A DNA stretch of 64,000 bases from Segetibacter sp. 3557_3 (GTDB taxonomy: Bacteria; Bacteroidota; Bacteroidia; Chitinophagales; Chitinophagaceae), in NCBI RefSeq assembly GCF_004354985.1, contig NZ_SMSK01000023.1, positions 1 to 64,000 of the forward strand, written 5' to 3'. Made by a program: the position numbers and the translations under genes. Positions 16,554 through 26,085 of the stretch are shown here, piece by piece; the stretch's first letter is position 1, and every line of letters starts with the position of its first letter. The notes under the pieces were generated by a model. The model was given only the letters and a program-made list of their open reading frames with translations, was not told where the DNA came from and searched no databases.

Positions 16554-17426
16554 TTAATTGTGTTCCCATAACAACTTGCTGATCTTACGGGTAAGTACCC
16601 AGGCTTCATTGTTCTCATTCCAGCTTTCGTCGTTATTATTTTGGGTGCACACGCAGAACACATAACGTCGTCCGCGACCGTTTACAAACAATACTTCGCT
16701 TCGGGATTTGTTAACCGCACCATTTTTACTTGCCACAAATACATCTGCCGGTACCTGTGCAATAGCATTGTCGTCCCAAAAATTCCGACCAAGCAGTCGC
16801 AGCATGCGCTGGCTAAGGCTGTCGCTGATAATTTCTCCTTTCACGATCCGTTCCATGATTGTAGCCATTTCTTTGGGCGTGGTTTGCCCCCAGCCGTAGA
16901 CACTCCGGATGGACTCTCTGCCGGGGGTGCGACTATTTACCCGTGTTTCCTTAAAGCCCAAACTATCGATTAGGTTGTTGATCCGGCTGCCGGTTCCGGC
17001 CAGGTTTTGCAGCCATAAACTGGCCGTATTATCACTGGTGGTAAGCATAAGCATGATTACTTTGCCCAGTTCGATTTTTTCGCCGCTCTTAAAGGATCCG
17101 AGAATATCAGAACCTGCATACAACAGGCTATCATGATAAATGATTTCCTGGTTGTATTTAAGTTCACCCCTATTCAACTTATCCATTATCCCGATTAAAA
17201 TGGGAACCTTAACCATGCTAGCAGTTGAGAATACGGTATCCTGGCTGATGCCTACGATCCTGTTTCGCTTAAGGTCATGCACATAAATCCCAAGCTGCCC
17301 GTTAAACCCGGTAATTAACTGATTTAGTTTCCGCTCCAGTTTTCGATCGGTTCGCTGGCCCATTGCAGGCTTTATTACCGAAAAGGCGAAAACCGCTATG
17401 ATGATACTCCGGAATAGTAGATACAT
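16554..17426 (-). CDS. class A beta-lactamase-like serine hydrolase, secreted
   Basis: The 290-residue protein starts at the ATG at 17426, giving a good signal peptide (MYLLFRSIIIAVFAFSVIKPAMGQ). Serine-hydrolase motifs of the class A fold are visible. SxxK is in STASMVKVPI (catalytic Ser near 73), SDN is in TTSDNTASLW, and a KxG box is in ASKNGAVNKSRSEV, where Thr of KTG is Asn. The region RVNSRTPGRESIRSVYG occupies the omega loop, but the canonical ExxLN is not obvious, so deacylation of beta-lactams may be poor. It may therefore be a true lactamase, a peptidoglycan hydrolase or an esterase. It is divergent from the RND efflux operon, with about 200 bases between starts. Confidence 0.78.
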   Translation of the reverse strand: MYLLFRSIIIAVFAFSVIKPAMGQRTDRKLERKLNQLITGFNGQLGIYVHDLKRNRIVGISQDTVFSTASMVKVPILIGIMDKLNRGELKYNQEIIYHDSLLYAGSDILGSFKSGEKIELGKVIMLMLTTSDNTASLWLQNLAGTGSRINNLIDSLGFKETRVNSRTPGRESIRSVYGWGQTTPKEMATIMERIVKGEIISDSLSQRMLRLLGRNFWDDNAIAQVPADVFVASKNGAVNKSRSEVLFVNGRGRRYVFCVCTQNNNDESWNENNEAWVLTRKISKLLWEHN

Positions 17427-17574
17427 CGGTGTTAAGGTATTTTTAAAACCGAATTTAGTTTGTCCGCCCCTTACAAGCCGAAAATTCTGTTTGCCGAAAA
17501 AACGATTGTCCTCACCGACAGTCGGTAAACATTCGCTCAACATTGGGTGCATTGGGAAGGTAACACGGCCCCTA

Positions 17575-17609
17575 TTTGAACAATCAAGCCCTTATTCTGT
17601 CTATCTTTA
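17575..17609 (+). promoter_or_regulatory. promoter of the RND efflux operon
   Basis: TTTG (17575-17578), 23 bases, then TATCTTTA (17602-17609). This is one mismatch from TAnnTTTG, 13 bases before the first start codon of the operon. Confidence 0.4.
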
Positions 17610-17622
17610 AGCCCTAATTAAT

Positions 17623-18687
17623 ATGAATCCATTGATAAAGCAACTGTTCCCGGCTGTGGTTTTTGCCGCCTCCTTAATGATGTCCTGTAAAAGTCAAAAA
17701 GAAGAGCCCAAAAGAAACCAGGGACAAGGCCCGACAACAGTTGACGTGATTATCGTTGCTGCTAATACAATCCCAAACATCATCGAGGCAAACGGAACTG
17801 TGGTTGCAGGGGAGTTTGTTGAAGTTCGGCCGGAAATCAGTGGCCGACTCACTTTTTTGAATGTTAGAGAAGGTGCCGCGGTTACAAAAGGAAGTGTAAT
17901 CGCAAAAATCAATGATGCCGACCTAAGGGCACAGTTAAACAAAATCAAAGTTCAGCTTTCACTAGCTGAAACAACGGTTGAACGCTACAAGAAGCTACTG
18001 GACATCCAGGGAATAAACAGGTCGGATTACGACATCGCGCTTAACCAGGTCAACAGTTTTCGGGCTGATTTATCCATTATCCAGGCGGATCTCGCAAAGA
18101 CGGTAATCCGGGCGCCATTTACCGGGGTGGTCGGTTTACGGCAGGTGAGCACCGGAGCTTATGTATCACCACAAACCATATTGGCGACACTTCAGCAAAT
18201 GCAAAATGGCAGGGTTGATTTTACTATGCCTGAGACCTATTCAAATATATTAAAGCGCGGTAATACAATCCGTATAGAAACTGATGCCACAGATACCGTG
18301 AAGAAAACCGCCACTGTTATTGCTGTAGAACCACAGATTAGTACAGCCACCCGTAATGTCATTGTTCGTGCCCGCTTAAAGGATAGCAAGGGGATCAACC
18401 CCGGCAGCTTTGTTAAAGTGTACGTAGATGCAGGCGCCGAAGATGGAATAATGATCCCTGCAAACGCCATTATTCCTGATGCGCGGGCAAAGCAGGTGGT
18501 TGTTGTAAAGGGTGGGAAAGCAAAATTCATTGATATCCAAACAGGTATACGCCAGGAGGGTGCAGTTCAGGTGCAAAAGGGGTTAAACCCCGGTGATTCT
18601 GTAGTTGTAAGCGGGGTGTTATTCGCCCGGCCTGACCAGCCTGTAAAGGTGAGAAGTGTTAAAAACCTGGATGACCTGTTAAAGTAA
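17623..18687 (+). CDS. RND efflux periplasmic adaptor (membrane fusion) lipoprotein
   Basis: The 354-residue adaptor opens with a lipoprotein signal (FAASLMMSCKSQ, lipobox Cys ~22). Its layout is the HlyD/AcrA order: a barrel-sandwich half with VEVRPEISGRLTFLNVREGAAVTKGSVIAKI, then a short coiled-coil hairpin (~100-150). The second half-lipoyl follows (VIRAPFTGVVGLRQVSTGAYVSPQTILATL), then the beta-barrel and membrane-proximal domains. It bridges the inner-membrane pump and the outer-membrane channel encoded next. The three genes run in the usual order (adaptor, pump, channel) on one strand, so they form a tripartite pump. The 197-base gap before the pump gene is longer than typical in an operon. 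Confidence 0.93.
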   Translation: MNPLIKQLFPAVVFAASLMMSCKSQKEEPKRNQGQGPTTVDVIIVAANTIPNIIEANGTVVAGEFVEVRPEISGRLTFLNVREGAAVTKGSVIAKINDADLRAQLNKIKVQLSLAETTVERYKKLLDIQGINRSDYDIALNQVNSFRADLSIIQADLAKTVIRAPFTGVVGLRQVSTGAYVSPQTILATLQQMQNGRVDFTMPETYSNILKRGNTIRIETDATDTVKKTATVIAVEPQISTATRNVIVRARLKDSKGINPGSFVKVYVDAGAEDGIMIPANAIIPDARAKQVVVVKGGKAKFIDIQTGIRQEGAVQVQKGLNPGDSVVVSGVLFARPDQPVKVRSVKNLDDLLK

Positions 18688-18884
18688 GCATTCTAAAATT
18701 TGTATGTGCGGAGATAGCTGCCGTCTCGTGCCGGATTCGGTTCTTTTCATCCGGTCTTTGCTATTGTACTAACCATCACCCCATCTGCAGATTGGGCCGG
18801 TTTGCAATCCTCCATTTCAAGTAGGCAACAATCCCCCTTTGGTATAGCGTGAACTAAACTAATAACCAGAAGAGCAAAACTTGT

Positions 18885-21800
18885 ATGAATATATCAGAAC
18901 TATCCTTGAGGCGACCAGTACTTGCGACTGTTATAAATATAATGATCGTGCTTTTTGGCGTGGTTGGATTTACGTTTCTCAGCGTACGGGAGTACCCTGC
19001 AATTGATCCGCCAATTGTAAACGTAAGGGCTTCGTACACGGGTGCAAATGCCGATATTATCGAGACCCAGATTACGGAACCACTCGAAAAAGCCGTAAAC
19101 GGTATTCCAGGTATCAAAAGCATTACCTCGTCGAGTACGGCAGGGGGAAGTAATATTACGGTAGAGTTCGAATTGAACGTACCGTTAGAAGAGGCTGCAA
19201 ACGACGTACGCGACAAAGTGAGCCAGGCTTCGCGCAGTCTCCCACAGGATATTGATGCTCCCCCGATTGTAACCAAGGCGGATGCAAACAGCGAATTTAT
19301 TATTCTACTGGCTGTGCAAAGTCGCACAAAGGGTCTTTTAGAACTTAGCGATTACGCTGAGAACGTGTTGCTGGAAAGGTTTCAAACAATTAATGAAGTA
19401 AGTGCGGTAAACATGTTCGGGCAGAAGCGCTATGCAATGCGTATATGGCTACAGCCGGATAAATTATCAAGCTACAACATTTCGTTCACCGAGGTGCAAA
19501 ACGCATTAAATCGCGAAAACGTAGAGCTACCTGCCGGTAAAATCTCCGGTAGTAACACCGAATTAATTATCAGAACGCTGGGAAGGCTTACTACCGAAAA
19601 GGATTTCAACAACCTGATTGTGCGACAGGATTCCGCAGGAATCGTTCGCCTTATGGATGTAGCTAAAGTTGAACTTGGACCTGAAAACGAGGAGTCAAGC
19701 TGGAGATACAATGGGGTTAATGCCGTTGGTATGGCCATCATCCCTCAGCCCGGTGCCAACTACATCAACATCTCAAACGAATTTAACAAGCGGCTTGAAT
19801 CCATAAAGGCAGCTGAAAAGTCGGACATTGAGATGAACGTTTTGGTGGACACAACCCGGAACGTAAGGAAGTCGTTGCACGAGGTACAGGAAACACTCCT
19901 GATTTCACTGGGGCTGGTGATCCTGGTAATCTTTTTCTTTTTCCGGAACTGGCTCATCGCTATCAGGCCCCTGATCGACATTCCCATCTCATTGGTATCC
20001 TGCTTTTTTATCATGTACATCGCCGGCTTCTCCATTAATGTACTTACCCTGCTCGCGATTGTGCTGGCGACAGGGCTCGTTGTGGATGATGGTATAGTTG
20101 TGACCGAAAATATATTTAGAAAGCTGGAAGAAGGAATGTCGGTAAGAAAAGCCGCCCTGGTAGGTAGTCGCGAAATATTCTTTGCGGTAATCTCCACGTC
20201 TATCACGCTGGCCGTTGTTTTCCTGCCGGTGATTTTCCTGCAAGGGTTTGTTGGCCGGCTGTTCCGGGAATTTGGTGTGGTGGTTGCCGGTGCGGTGCTG
20301 GTTTCTGCCCTCGTTTCGCTAACATTAACCCCCGTGCTAAACGTGGTCATGACAAAAAAGAACTCGGGTCATGGAAAGTTTTACGAGCGAACCGAGCCTT
20401 TTTTCCAGAGAATGGAAAACGGTTATAAAAATATGTTGACGCGTTTTTTACGTGTTCGTTGGATAGCATGGGTGTTGGTTATTGTTTGCGGAGGCCTCAT
20501 TTACCTGATCGGTTCCAATATTCAAAACGAGATTGCGCCACTTGAAGACAAAAGCAACATCCGCCTGAACATTACCGGACCGGAAGGTGCCAGCTATGAT
20601 TACATGACCAAAGTAGGAGGGGAGCTGGTTAACTTCCTTTACGACTCTATTCCCGAGCGGGACTACGTTTTTGGTGCTATTCCGGGGTTTGGTGGGGGCG
20701 GTTCTAATTCAGGAAGCTTGAGGCTTGCCCTGATTGATCCGGCTGATCGAAAGCGAAGTCAATCCGAAATTGCGAAAGATCTTCAGAAGAAACTTGTTCG
20801 CTTCAATAACGCCCGGATGTTCCCTATCGAGGAACAAACCATTTCTGTTGGCGGTGGACGGGGCTCGCTACCGGTTCAGTTCATCATTCAGAACCTGAAT
20901 TTCGAAAAAATAAAGGAGGTTATTCCTACTTTCCTGGAAGAAGCCAGAAAAGATAAAACCTTCTCTAACGTCGACGTCAACCTGAAGTTTAATAAGCCCG
21001 AACTACAATTGGAAATTGACCGCATTAAAGCCAAAGACCTTGGCCTATCGATTAGTGATATCGGTGGTGCGGTGCAGAGCGCTTTTAGTGGACGCAGGGC
21101 TGGTTACTTCACCATGAACGGCCGGCAATACGAAGTGATCTCGCAGGTAGAAAGAAGAGATCGTAATGAACCACTCGACATCAGCAATATCTATGTGCGT
21201 AATGCCAATGGTGAAAACATTTCGCTGAGTTCAGTTGTGAGTATGATCGAGACCAGTAACCCACCGACCTTGTTCCACTTCAATCGTTTTAAATCTGCAA
21301 CGATGCAGGCTTCGCTTGCCGAAGGCAAAACCATCGGCGACGGGGTTAAAGCCATGCAGGCGATAGCCGCCAGGCTGCTTGATGAGAGCTTCCAAACCTC
21401 GCTTAGCGGTCCATCGAGGGACTATGCGGAAAGTTCTTCAAATACGGCGTTTGCTTTTGGACTTGCACTTGTGTTGATCTACCTGGTACTTGCGGCACAA
21501 TTTGAAAGTTTCACCGATCCGTTTATCATCATGGTTACCGTACCGCTGGCATTGGCGGGTGCCTTGCTTAGCCTCTGGCTGTTTGGTCAAACCCTGAACA
21601 TTTTCTCCCAGATCGGTATGATCATGTTAATTGGGCTGGTAACTAAAAACGGGATATTGATCGTAGAATTTGCCAACCAAAAGAGGGAGGCCGGCATACC
21701 AAAAGTTCAGGCTGTGCTGGAAGCATCAGCTCAGCGTTTGCGTCCTATATTAATGACCAGTCTGGCTACAGCGCTTGGTGCGTTACCGATCGCACTAAGT

Positions 21801-22004
21801 CTTGGTGCCGCTTCTACCAGCCGTATCCCACTGGGAATTGTAGTTGTAGGTGGCATTTTGTTTTCGCTCTTGCTTACTTTGCTCGTAATTCCTGCGATCT
21901 ATACATTTATGTCGGGTAAGCATAAGAAAGACACCAACAAGGAATATGATGAAGTGCATCGTCAGGAGAAATTAGAGGAAGAAAAATTATTAGAAACTGT
22001 TTAA
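18885..22004 (+). CDS. RND family inner-membrane efflux transporter (AcrB/HAE1-like)
   Basis: The 1039-residue protein has full RND length and two-fold repeated topology. TM1 is near LRRPVLATVINIMIVLFGVVG, followed by a large periplasmic porter loop. The central helices include LATGLVVDDGIVVTENIFRKLEEG, in which the paired Asp residues are the proton-relay site. A second porter loop and the C-terminal helices (FALALVLIYLVLAAQFESF, GLVTKNGILIVEFANQ) complete it. It exports substrates by proton antiport with the adaptor before it and the TolC-like channel after it. The porter loops favour the hydrophobe/amphiphile class rather than metal efflux (no Met-rich periplasmic motif seen). Drug specificity cannot be read. 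Confidence 0.95.
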   Translation: MNISELSLRRPVLATVINIMIVLFGVVGFTFLSVREYPAIDPPIVNVRASYTGANADIIETQITEPLEKAVNGIPGIKSITSSSTAGGSNITVEFELNVPLEEAANDVRDKVSQASRSLPQDIDAPPIVTKADANSEFIILLAVQSRTKGLLELSDYAENVLLERFQTINEVSAVNMFGQKRYAMRIWLQPDKLSSYNISFTEVQNALNRENVELPAGKISGSNTELIIRTLGRLTTEKDFNNLIVRQDSAGIVRLMDVAKVELGPENEESSWRYNGVNAVGMAIIPQPGANYINISNEFNKRLESIKAAEKSDIEMNVLVDTTRNVRKSLHEVQETLLISLGLVILVIFFFFRNWLIAIRPLIDIPISLVSCFFIMYIAGFSINVLTLLAIVLATGLVVDDGIVVTENIFRKLEEGMSVRKAALVGSREIFFAVISTSITLAVVFLPVIFLQGFVGRLFREFGVVVAGAVLVSALVSLTLTPVLNVVMTKKNSGHGKFYERTEPFFQRMENGYKNMLTRFLRVRWIAWVLVIVCGGLIYLIGSNIQNEIAPLEDKSNIRLNITGPEGASYDYMTKVGGELVNFLYDSIPERDYVFGAIPGFGGGGSNSGSLRLALIDPADRKRSQSEIAKDLQKKLVRFNNARMFPIEEQTISVGGGRGSLPVQFIIQNLNFEKIKEVIPTFLEEARKDKTFSNVDVNLKFNKPELQLEIDRIKAKDLGLSISDIGGAVQSAFSGRRAGYFTMNGRQYEVISQVERRDRNEPLDISNIYVRNANGENISLSSVVSMIETSNPPTLFHFNRFKSATMQASLAEGKTIGDGVKAMQAIAARLLDESFQTSLSGPSRDYAESSSNTAFAFGLALVLIYLVLAAQFESFTDPFIIMVTVPLALAGALLSLWLFGQTLNIFSQIGMIMLIGLVTKNGILIVEFANQKREAGIPKVQAVLEASAQRLRPILMTSLATALGALPIALSLGAASTSRIPLGIVVVGGILFSLLLTLLVIPAIYTFMSGKHKKDTNKEYDEVHRQEKLEEEKLLETV

Positions 22005-22037
22005 CTGGACGAAGACTCCCGGAATAAAATAAATTAG

Positions 22038-23333
22038 ATGAAGCGATTTGTATTAGCGGCCCTCTTGTTGTCTGGATTCTCAAGGGCCGAAGCGCAGGTA
22101 CTGACACTTGAACAAGCCATCAATATTGCACTGGAGCGTAGCCTCGATATCAGGATTGCAAGGAACACATTGGAAGGAACAATCATCAGCAACCACATCA
22201 GTGTTGCCGGTGGACTGCCCGAAGTCACCGGCTCACTAAACAATAACCAATCGCTTACCAATCTCCGGCAGGAACTGAGCAATGGTACCGTTACCAAACG
22301 GCGTGGAAACCAAAACAATTCACTAAATGGAAGCATCTCGGGAACCTATGTCCTCTTCAACGGCTTCCGGGTAATAGCCGCCCGGGGCAGACTCGAAGCG
22401 CTCGAAAAGCAAAGCGAGCACCTGGTTAATGTAGAGGTACAAACGGTAATGGCCAATGTGATGGCCAAGTACTACGAAATCGTTCGCCAGCAAGGCTATT
22501 TACAAACGCTCCGGCAGTCTATAGATGTTACCCTTCAGCGGTTAAACCTCGTGCAGGCAAGGCAAAGTGTTGGCCTTGCAAATAATGCAGATACTTACCA
22601 GGCACAACTTGATCTTAACGCGACCCGGCAGGACTTTAGCTCGCAGGAACTGGTATTAAACCAATCAAAAAGCGACCTGTTAACCCTGCTTACCTTAAGG
22701 CCGGACAGTGCTATTGAGATCAGGGATACAATTATCATCGACACGGCAATGAACCTTGCAAACGTCACGGCCAAACTTCCCCTGAACCCGGAATTGTTGT
22801 CGGCGGATGAGCAGGTGCGGGTATTTGAATTTTTGGCTCGCGAAGTAAATGCACTACGGTACCCATCGGTTGCACTGAACGGGGGATACAATGTTTCACA
22901 GAGCAGGAGTACTGCGGGCTTCACCCTGCTGAACCAAAATACGGGACCATTTCTCGGGCTAAATCTCCAGGTACCCATATTCAACGGGGGCTTTAATAAG
23001 CGACAGCTTCGTGTAGCAGAGATCGACACTAAAAATGCCCGGATAACGCGCGAGTCGTTGTACAACAATCTCCAGGGAATGGTTGTACGGGCATGGCAGG
23101 CATATCAAAATAACCTTAGCCGGCTTCAACAGGAGAAAGCCAATAATAAAACCGCTGCGGATCTTTTAAGCCTCGTGCAAAAAAGATTTGAGTTGGGTGT
23201 TGGTACTGTTGTGGATGTACGCGAAGCACAGCGGACTTTTGTGGAGGCTGGGTTTAGACTTGTAGAGCTTTCGTATAATGCCAAGCTCGCTGAAATTGAA
23301 TTGAAGCGCTATGCAGGTGAGCTGGTGTTTTAA
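22038..23333 (+). CDS. TolC-family outer-membrane efflux channel
   Basis: The 431-residue protein begins with a signal peptide (FVLAALLLSGFSRAEAQ) and has the duplicated helical-barrel organisation of the outer membrane factor family. The first repeat opens with VLTLEQAINIALERSLDIRIARN. Long amphipathic helices lie at ~115-220 and ~330-420, including RFELGVGTVVDVREAQRTFVEAGFRLVELSYNAKLAEIELKR near the C-terminus, a typical ending. It starts 33 bases after the pump gene, so co-transcription is likely. It provides the outer-membrane exit duct. No lipobox cysteine is evident. Confidence 0.93.
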   Translation: MKRFVLAALLLSGFSRAEAQVLTLEQAINIALERSLDIRIARNTLEGTIISNHISVAGGLPEVTGSLNNNQSLTNLRQELSNGTVTKRRGNQNNSLNGSISGTYVLFNGFRVIAARGRLEALEKQSEHLVNVEVQTVMANVMAKYYEIVRQQGYLQTLRQSIDVTLQRLNLVQARQSVGLANNADTYQAQLDLNATRQDFSSQELVLNQSKSDLLTLLTLRPDSAIEIRDTIIIDTAMNLANVTAKLPLNPELLSADEQVRVFEFLAREVNALRYPSVALNGGYNVSQSRSTAGFTLLNQNTGPFLGLNLQVPIFNGGFNKRQLRVAEIDTKNARITRESLYNNLQGMVVRAWQAYQNNLSRLQQEKANNKTAADLLSLVQKRFELGVGTVVDVREAQRTFVEAGFRLVELSYNAKLAEIELKRYAGELVF

Positions 23334-23493
23334 CTAACAACCACGACGGGCTTAGCGCTTTACTGCTACCAAGCTTTCTACGTGTGTGTGCGTTGAGCAA
23401 ACTTACCAGGTCAAACTTAAGGGTACTATTGCATCGTCGTTTTTCTATTGCCTTGTAACCCTAAGTTGCCGAGTAGAACTATTACGGTACAAG

Positions 23494-23580
23494 AGTGCGA
23501 CGTCCGCCCGGCTGAAGTCATTCGGACGGGCAACGATGCAGCACAAAGTACCTAATGCCTGGTACAAAAAACTACTTATT
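23494..23580 (+). repeat. degenerate dispersed intergenic element
   Basis: The segment GTCCGCCCG, a 12-base loop, then CGGACGGGC, followed by AACGATG and CTGGTACAAA, repeats the order hairpin, GGCAACGATG, CTGGTxxCAAA seen near 36.9 kb. It shares CATTCGGACGGGC with 30985-31000. It lies in the 977-base gap after the efflux operon, which has no recognised gene. Confidence 0.4.
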
Positions 23581-23900
23581 CATCCGACTGTAGTCGTAAA
23601 TGATTGCCCCTGGTTTTCGCTGGTCAACCTTTCGCCGCCATAACTGAGTGCCAGTACCTGTCTCTGCCGTCACGGCCATCTCTAATCAATTTACTTCACT
23701 AACCTTCTTGCTACTGCCAAACTTGTTCTCAGCTTTTGGCTAATCAACTTTCTTCCGTACTGCTTAAAACCCCGAACCGGTTACAAATGATCATAGCTCC
23801 AATCGGGTTAACGAATACCCCGATAGAATAACCCGGCAATTAATGAAATAGGGGCTCGTTTCTACTCTGTACAGATTTTATACTGAAGTTTAGAATCTAC

Positions 23901-23995
23901 TATCCTGGTTTAGCCACTCCTATCCAACTATCCGAAAAACCTTTTTTTTGCATACGCTGTACGTTTGTACAGCGTGTGTAGAAAAACAATTCTAC
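23901..23995 (+). promoter_or_regulatory. fourth tandem-motif module followed by hairpins
   Basis: TATCC, TTTAGCC, TATCCAACTATCC and AAAACC in order (23901-23941) echo the tandem motifs of the candidate RNA units at 1.2, 1.8 and 4.9 kb. It is followed by a perfect 9-bp stem ACGCTGTAC/GTACAGCGT (23954-23975) and a 6-bp stem GTAGAA/TTCTAC (23978-23995). No T-run follows, so it is not an intrinsic terminator. It could be an operator or a decayed member of the same family. Confidence 0.35.
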
Positions 23996-24288
23996 TGAAT
24001 TTCAAAGCATTAAACTTTGAACCGTTTGGTTTTCTCAACGAGTTACCTGCTGATCACATCATTGTCAATTTTAGGGTTCCGGTCAAAAGATGCACCCTTG
24101 CTGTTTTAGATTTTTGTTTCCATACTAACTGTTATTGCTTATTTACCCCATCAAACTTCAGCATGGATTAGCGTGAATAACCTTAACGGGCAGAACCGTA
24201 TACACGCTTTACCCCCGGCCTTCACGTTTCTTCCGCAACGATTTAGTATTATACGTAATGCACTAATGTATACCTGATGTGTTACCCC

Positions 24289-24296
24289 TACATTTG
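24289..24296 (+). promoter_or_regulatory. -7 promoter box of the aminotransferase gene
   Basis: TACATTTG matches TAnnTTTG exactly and ends 14 bases before the GTG start at 24311. The short distance gives an almost leaderless transcript and supports that start. No clear -33 TTG. Confidence 0.5.
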
Positions 24297-24310
24297 GCTA
24301 AACTTTAGTC

Positions 24311-25465
24311 GTGAATTACAACCTCACCAGCAAACTCCCCGATGTAGGCACAACGATATTTACTGTTATGAGTCAACTTGCTTTGCAAAATGATGCAGTT
24401 AATCTTGGGCAAGGCTTTCCTGACTTCATGATGAGCGAGGAACTGGTGGAACTTGTTGACGAGGCGATGAAGCGTGGCGATAACCAATATGTGCACATGA
24501 ATGGCCTGCCGTTGCTGCGCGAACGGATTGCAGAAAAGGTAGCCCGGCTTTATGCAACAACCATAAACCCGGATACGGACATAACCATTACACCTGGAGG
24601 AACGTATGCCATTTACACTGCGCTTACCACGATTCTGCAGCCGGGCGACGAAGTCATCATTTTTGAGCCTGCCTATGATAGTTATATCCCTAATGTAGTG
24701 ATTAACGGGGCCACCCCGGTGCTGGTACCGCTGAGTTTTCCAGACTACTCCATTCCCTGGCAGGAGGTGCGCAAACGAATAAATAGCCGCACAAGGATGA
24801 TCATGTTAAATACCCCGCACAACCCAACGGGTAGTGTATTGAGTGCAACTGACATCGAGGAGCTGAGATCTATTGTAACAGGTACGAATATTCTCATCCT
24901 GAGTGATGAGGTTTATGAACACCTGATCTTCGATGGGCTTGATCACCAAAGTATTCTTCGGTTCCCCGATTTACTTGAAAGAAGTTTTGTATGCTTTTCA
25001 TTTGGTAAAACATACCACTGCACAGGCTGGAAATTAGGATACTGTATATCAGCCCCCGACTTAATGAAAGACTTCAGGAAAGTGCACCAGTTTAATTGTT
25101 TTAGCTGTCATACCCCGTCGCAGGTTGGGATTGCTAATTACCTTTCGAACGAAACTGCCTACCTGGCACTTGGCGCGATTATGCAAAAAAAGCGTGATTA
25201 TTTTGGAGAATTGATGAAGGCAACTCCGTTCAAGCCGCTTCCCAGTTATGGTAGCTATTTTCAGTGTTACAGCTATGCTGGTCTTACGAATGAAAACGAC
25301 CGGGAACTGGCGATCAGGATTACAAAGGAGTATAAGGTAGCGAGCATTCCCGTATCCGTGTTTTACCAAAACGGAAACGACAATAATGTGCTCAGGTTTT
25401 GCTTTGCAAAGAAAGAACAAACCCTCTCGGATGCCGTTGAACGGCTTTCCCGCATACGCTTTTAG
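24311..25465 (+). CDS. methionine aminotransferase-like class I/II PLP enzyme
   Basis: The 384-residue fold-type I aminotransferase starts at a GTG; its opening LTSKLPDVGTTIFTVMSQLA matches the usual N-terminus of YbdL/MtnE-like enzymes. Key motifs are NLGQGFPDF, TPGGTYAIY (cofactor phosphate binding), NTPHNPTG, LSDEVYEHL, the PLP-lysine motif SFGKTYHCTGWKLGY (Lys near 234), and a C-terminal LRFCFAKKEQTL containing the carboxylate-binding Arg. The family uses methionine and aromatic amino acids with 2-oxo acids and often closes the methionine salvage pathway. No salvage partner gene is adjacent. It stands alone, with its own promoter box and a terminator about 190 bases downstream. Confidence 0.88.
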   Translation: MNYNLTSKLPDVGTTIFTVMSQLALQNDAVNLGQGFPDFMMSEELVELVDEAMKRGDNQYVHMNGLPLLRERIAEKVARLYATTINPDTDITITPGGTYAIYTALTTILQPGDEVIIFEPAYDSYIPNVVINGATPVLVPLSFPDYSIPWQEVRKRINSRTRMIMLNTPHNPTGSVLSATDIEELRSIVTGTNILILSDEVYEHLIFDGLDHQSILRFPDLLERSFVCFSFGKTYHCTGWKLGYCISAPDLMKDFRKVHQFNCFSCHTPSQVGIANYLSNETAYLALGAIMQKKRDYFGELMKATPFKPLPSYGSYFQCYSYAGLTNENDRELAIRITKEYKVASIPVSVFYQNGNDNNVLRFCFAKKEQTLSDAVERLSRIRF

Positions 25466-25654
25466 GATCCCGGCGCACTTTCCTATGCTTTACAAAAGTT
25501 ACTCGCATCTGATGGATGAAGAGGAGTCCCCCGGATGGTCCCAAGGGATATGGATCTTAAAGTTCGACCTGGTCGATAAAGGTTTAGAATACAAAAGGGG
25601 GTAGAAGCTTCAAATATACCCTGCTGACTGGCGCAAATAAATTAAAGTCCCCTT

Positions 25655-25686
25655 AACCCGGCTTAAGCTTTTTTAAGCCGGGTTTT
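25655..25686 (+). terminator. intrinsic terminator after the aminotransferase
   Basis: A 12-bp stem AACCCGGCTTAA/TTAAGCCGGGTT with loop GCTTTT, followed by TTTT. It lies 190 bases after the aminotransferase stop. Confidence 0.8.
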
Positions 25687-25862
25687 ATATGCTGCGTTTA
25701 TTTTATTACACAGCACACGCTCCCGCTCATCCGCACTCTTCTACCGCTTATCCGAAAACCGGCTGTTCCACTTTTATCTCCATTTTGGTCGAAACCCCCA
25801 CTAGCAAAGAGTTTCATAGCTTGCCTATTATTGAACACCGCCAGCTACTAAAAAAAATATGG

Positions 25863-25902
25863 TACTTTGTATTGCATAGTATTGAAAAGTTGTGCATCTT
25901 TG
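25863..25902 (+). promoter_or_regulatory. promoter with overlapping imperfect dyad upstream of padR-pspC
   Basis: A 19-base imperfect dyad, TACTTTGTATTGCATAGTA (25863-25881), covers a -33-like TTG at 25872. CATCTTTG (25895-25902), one mismatch from TAnnTTTG, follows at a 20-base spacing. A PadR repressor commonly binds such a dyad at its own promoter, so autoregulation is the natural reading. The leader to the padR start would be about 175 nt. Confidence 0.5.
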
Positions 25903-26085
25903 TTATGTCATTATGAAACACTCATTAAGCCAAACAATAGTTCAGATGAAAAATCCAGCAGGTGTACAGTTCACCAACGGGCCATTTGGTTTGCTGGTTG
26001 TTCAACACCAAACGATTACTCAAAAATTTATTCACGGTTCACCTCTTTGCCAGATCAATGAGTAGCCATTTAAAAATCCCCTAAG

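Noticed and set aside
23954-23975. Perfect 9-bp hairpin as an intrinsic terminator
   Set aside because: There is no T-run after it on the plus strand, and on the minus strand it is followed by A residues. An operator or structural role is more likely.
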